Assembly (NCBI GenBank): GCA_964575185.1
Contig: CAZNPW010000052.1
Span: forward strand, 1 to 18,560
Source: CAZNPW01 sp964575185
Lineage (GTDB): Bacteria; Pseudomonadota; Alphaproteobacteria; Rhodobacterales; Rhodobacteraceae
Reading direction: 5' to 3'
DNA: 18,560 nt
Under the pieces are notes generated by a model. The model searched no databases, had not been told where the DNA came from, and saw only the letters and a program-made list of their open reading frames with translations. Each line of letters begins with the position of its first letter. The stretch's first letter is position 1. Made by a program: the position numbers and the translations under genes. Below, piece after piece: positions 16,649 to 18,560 of this stretch.

Positions 16649-17223
16649 CCTGGGACAGCATCCCCGCCCCCGTCCTCGCCGCCGTCATCGGCGGCGCCTT
16701 CATCGCCTTCGGCTGGATCGTGAACGGCTGGCAGAACCGCCGCGAGGCCGCCCACCTGCGATACGAACGCACCCGCGACGTCCACCGCGCCCTCTACGCC
16801 GAGATCGGCGCGCATCTGGCCAACCTGCAGGCGGGGCAGGGTCTGCAGGCACATCTCGACATGATGCTCGCCCGGATGGAGGCCGAGCCCGACTTCGTCC
16901 CTTTCGTCCCGCGCGACGAGCCCGACCAGATCTTCGATGCCATCGTCGGCGAGATTCACGTCCTCCCGCGGGTGACGATCGACCCGATCGTGGCCTACTA
17001 CAGCCAGGTCAAGGCCACCGCGGCCTTCATCGACGACATGCGGGGGGATGCCTTCGCCAGGCTGTCATCCGCGCGACGCGCCGCGATGTACCAGGACTAC
17101 ATCCTGATGAAGCAGCAGGCCGACAGGTTCGGCGAATACGCCAAGCGGGTCATCGCGATCTATGCGGAAAAGGGGCAGGCGGCCGCCGAGGCCTTCGCAG
17201 CGAGCCGGAAGGCCGGTCAGTAA
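16645..17223 (+). CDS. Membrane-anchored protein coupled to pccA, function unknown
   Basis: 192 residues from GTG 16645, which overlaps the pccA stop (GTGA), so the two are translationally coupled. One N-terminal transmembrane helix (about residues 9-27, APVLAAVIGGAFIAFGWIV) is followed directly by NGWQNRREAAH, so the C-terminal ~160 residues are probably cytoplasmic. That part looks helical and charged, with YERTRDVHRALYAEIGAHLANL, a central EPDFVPFVPRDEPDQIFDAIVGEIHVLP segment and a helical end. I do not recognise a catalytic motif. The topology recalls small bacterial proteins that hold a cytoplasmic helical bundle at the membrane. Its place behind pccA suggests, but does not show, a role near propionyl-CoA carboxylase. 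Its 3' end overlaps a minus-strand small gene by 7 bp. Confidence 0.78.
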
Positions 17224-17300
17224 CCCGGCTGCGGCCCGGTGCGGCCCGTCACGGGGATCGGGGTGTTCGGCAGGTCAGGAAGCTTCGGGCTGTTGGCCAT
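17217..17300 (-). CDS. Possible 27-residue proline-rich small protein
   Basis: A small open frame, ATG at 17300 to TGA at 17217, encoding 27 residues: MANSPKLPDLPNTPIP, then VTGRTGPQPGY. It has 7 prolines and a C-terminal Tyr, with no signal peptide or membrane segment. What lifts it above chance is the set of signals before it: a GGGAGA ribosome binding site 6 nt from the ATG (17312-17307) and a good sigma-70 promoter at 17353-17325. Its end overlaps the 3' end of the convergent 192-residue gene by 7 bp, so the transcript could also act as antisense to that gene. No family is recognised. The rest of the 205-bp spacer (17224-17428) shows nothing else. Confidence 0.55.
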   Translation of the reverse strand: MANSPKLPDLPNTPIPVTGRTGPQPGY

Positions 17301-17324
17301 CACGCATCTCCCAAGGTCGTCGAG

Positions 17325-17353
17325 AACATAACCGCTCTGCCCGCCGTTTTCAA
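17325..17353 (-). promoter_or_regulatory. Predicted sigma-70 promoter for the 27-residue gene
   Basis: On the minus strand: -35 TTGAAA (17353-17348), 17-nt spacer, -10 TATGTT (17330-17325), matching consensus at 5/6 and 4/6 with ideal spacing. Predicted start near 17318 leaves a leader of about 18 nt carrying GGGAGA. It is among the best promoter matches in the window and points only at the small gene. Confidence 0.6.
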
Positions 17354-17428
17354 TCCGCGCGCCACCGATGCCCCGGACGCCGCCCCGTCACGCCCGCAAG
17401 GACAGCCCCTGGCCCGCCGTTCTTCCAC

Positions 17429-17908
17429 CTACCGCCCCGCGGGGTTGCGCTCCAGCACCTCCTGCCGCCGCAAGGGCGACCGGTCGATCGTGTTCAGCAC
17501 CTCGCGCAGCTCGATCGGCAGGGGCTGGCGGCGCATCGCGCGGCCGTCCTTGTCGACCAGCACCAGGCTGAACCCGCGCGGCCGGAACTCCGCCCGCGCC
17601 TCGGTCCGGGCGGCGGGATCGGCGTCGGTGACGACCACCGTGTCGCGCAGCGCAAGCTCCCCCGCGTCGCGGCGCAGAAGCTCCATCTGGCGCACGAAGT
17701 TCGGATCGTTCGGGCTGTCGGCAAAGACGATGACCGCGCGGTTGACGAAGATCAGGTCCGCCAGAACCACGTCCGCCGCCGCCAGCGGGTCGGCCGGCGT
17801 CCCCGCCGCGACGCCTGCGGCAGGCCCCGCGACATCGGCCGCCGCCGCCTCCTGTCCCTGCGCGGCCAGCGGCACAAGGCAAAGAAAGATCGCGAATATC
17901 CGTTGCAT
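17429..17908 (-). CDS. Periplasmic DUF4174-like protein
   Basis: 159 residues with a signal peptide (MQRIFAIFLCLVPLAAQGQ), an Ala/Gly/Pro-rich linker to about residue 43, and a compact domain. The domain has the pattern I know from DUF4174: a strand (RAVIVFADSPNDPNFVRQMELL), a middle TVVVTDADP, FRPRGFSLVLVDKDGRAMRRQPLP, and IDRSPLRRQEV. The beta-alpha-beta order and the VLVDKDG turn resemble a thioredoxin-like fold, but no CXXC is present, so redox activity is not indicated. ATG 17908 has a perfect GGAGG ribosome binding site upstream. It is divergent from the methylmalonyl-CoA mutase gene with only 57 bp between the starts, so both promoters share that spacer; an ATATA stretch at 17929-17933 may serve one or both. 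Function unknown. Confidence 0.85.
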   Translation of the reverse strand: MQRIFAIFLCLVPLAAQGQEAAAADVAGPAAGVAAGTPADPLAAADVVLADLIFVNRAVIVFADSPNDPNFVRQMELLRRDAGELALRDTVVVTDADPAARTEARAEFRPRGFSLVLVDKDGRAMRRQPLPIELREVLNTIDRSPLRRQEVLERNPAGR

Positions 17909-17965
17909 GTCGCCTCCGTCGCAGCACGATATAGGCGGCGCGCGCCATGGGGGGAAGGACGACCG

Positions 17966-18560
17966 ATGACCGATCTGGAGGCCTGGAGGGCGCTCGCCGC
18001 GCGCGAGCTGCAGGGCGGCGACCCCGACGCGCTCGCCACCACCACGCTCGAAGGCATCACGGTCAGGCCGCTCTACACCGCCGCCGACGCGCCCGCCGAC
18101 CCCGGCCTGCCGGGCCTGCCGCCCTTCACCCGCGGCGTCCGCGCCACGATGTATGCAGGCCGCCCCTGGACGATCCGGCAATACGCGGGCTTCTCCACCG
18201 CCGAGGAGACCAACGCCTTCTTCCGCCAGGCGCTCGCCGCGGGCCAGCAGGGCGTCAGCGTCGCCTTCGACCTCGCCACCCACCGCGGCTACGACAGCGA
18301 CCACCCCCGCGTCACGGGCGACGTCGGCAAGGCGGGCGTCGCGATCGACTCGGCCGACGACATGGCGCGCCTCTTCGACGCCATCCCGCTCGACCGCGTG
18401 TCGGTCTCGATGACGATGAACGGTGCCGTCATCCCCGTGCTCGCCTGCTTCATCGTCGCGGCCGAAGCGCAGGGCGTGCCGCCCGCCGCGCTCTCCGGGA
18501 CCATCCAGAACGACATCCTGAAGGAGTTCATGGTCCGCAACACCTACATCTACCCGCCCG
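17966..18560 (+). CDS. Methylmalonyl-CoA mutase, N-terminal part, cut by window edge
   Basis: Adenosylcobalamin-dependent isomerase turning (R)-methylmalonyl-CoA into succinyl-CoA, the step after PccAB and epimerase. The frame is open from ATG 17966 to the last base (198 residues seen; full enzymes are about 700). It begins MTDLEAWRALAARELQGGDPDAL and carries hallmark substrate-domain blocks: TRGVRATMYAGRPWTIRQYAGFSTAEETN, GVSVAFDLATHRGYDSDHPRV, GDVGKAGVAIDS, RVSVSMTMNGAVIPVLACFI and LSGTIQNDILKEFMVRNTYIYPP. The R-PWTIRQYAGFSTAEE and THRGYDSD motifs separate true methylmalonyl-CoA mutase from ethylmalonyl-CoA mutase as far as this part allows. GGAAGGA is a good ribosome binding site. The B12-binding domain lies outside the window. 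Confidence 0.95.
   Translation, partial: MTDLEAWRALAARELQGGDPDALATTTLEGITVRPLYTAADAPADPGLPGLPPFTRGVRATMYAGRPWTIRQYAGFSTAEETNAFFRQALAAGQQGVSVAFDLATHRGYDSDHPRVTGDVGKAGVAIDSADDMARLFDAIPLDRVSVSMTMNGAVIPVLACFIVAAEAQGVPPAALSGTIQNDILKEFMVRNTYIYPP

Overview
This window is a very GC-rich stretch of an alphaproteobacterial chromosome, most likely from the Rhodobacterales (Paracoccaceae/Roseobacteraceae). Two things point there: the layout pccB - small unknown genes - pccA - DUF4174-like gene - methylmalonyl-CoA mutase, and a choXWV transporter divergent from betIBA. The window is gene-dense, many genes overlap by 4 bp (ATGA/GTGA), and both window edges cut through genes. I see no tRNA, rRNA, CRISPR array, prophage or insertion sequence.

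Layout. (1) 1-2768: the 3' part of topA, overlapping a secreted protein of unknown function. (2) 2773-9442: a choline uptake and glycine betaine synthesis locus. On the minus strand lies choX-choW-choV (choline ABC transporter, written in transcription order). On the plus strand lies betI-betB-betA (repressor, betaine aldehyde dehydrogenase, choline dehydrogenase). The choX-betI spacer holds a near-perfect BetI-type operator that overlaps the -10 of a predicted choX promoter. A nested inverted repeat separates choX from choW. (3) 9531-11477: a secreted staphylococcal-nuclease-like protein and a convergent Bcr/CflA-type MFS exporter, with a twin palindrome between them. (4) 11612-18560: propionyl-CoA assimilation. 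pccB and pccA (propionyl-CoA carboxylase beta and alpha) are separated by four small genes, two of them lipoproteins. After pccA come a coupled membrane protein, a very small minus-strand gene with its own promoter, a DUF4174-like periplasmic protein, and the start of methylmalonyl-CoA mutase, which runs off the right edge.

How it works together. ChoXWV imports choline and BetA/BetB oxidise it to glycine betaine, an osmoprotectant or carbon source; BetI is the expected choline-responsive repressor. PccAB and the mutase carry propionyl-CoA via methylmalonyl-CoA to succinyl-CoA, a route shared by propionate use, odd-chain and branched-chain catabolism and the ethylmalonyl-CoA pathway. The epimerase that pathway needs is not in the window.

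I do not see a clearly new multi-gene system. The parts most worth a second look are small: the 27-codon gene at 17217-17300, the twin palindrome at 10230-10274, the nested repeat at 4633-4752, the strong hairpin just ahead of pccA, and the small unknown genes between the two carboxylase subunits.
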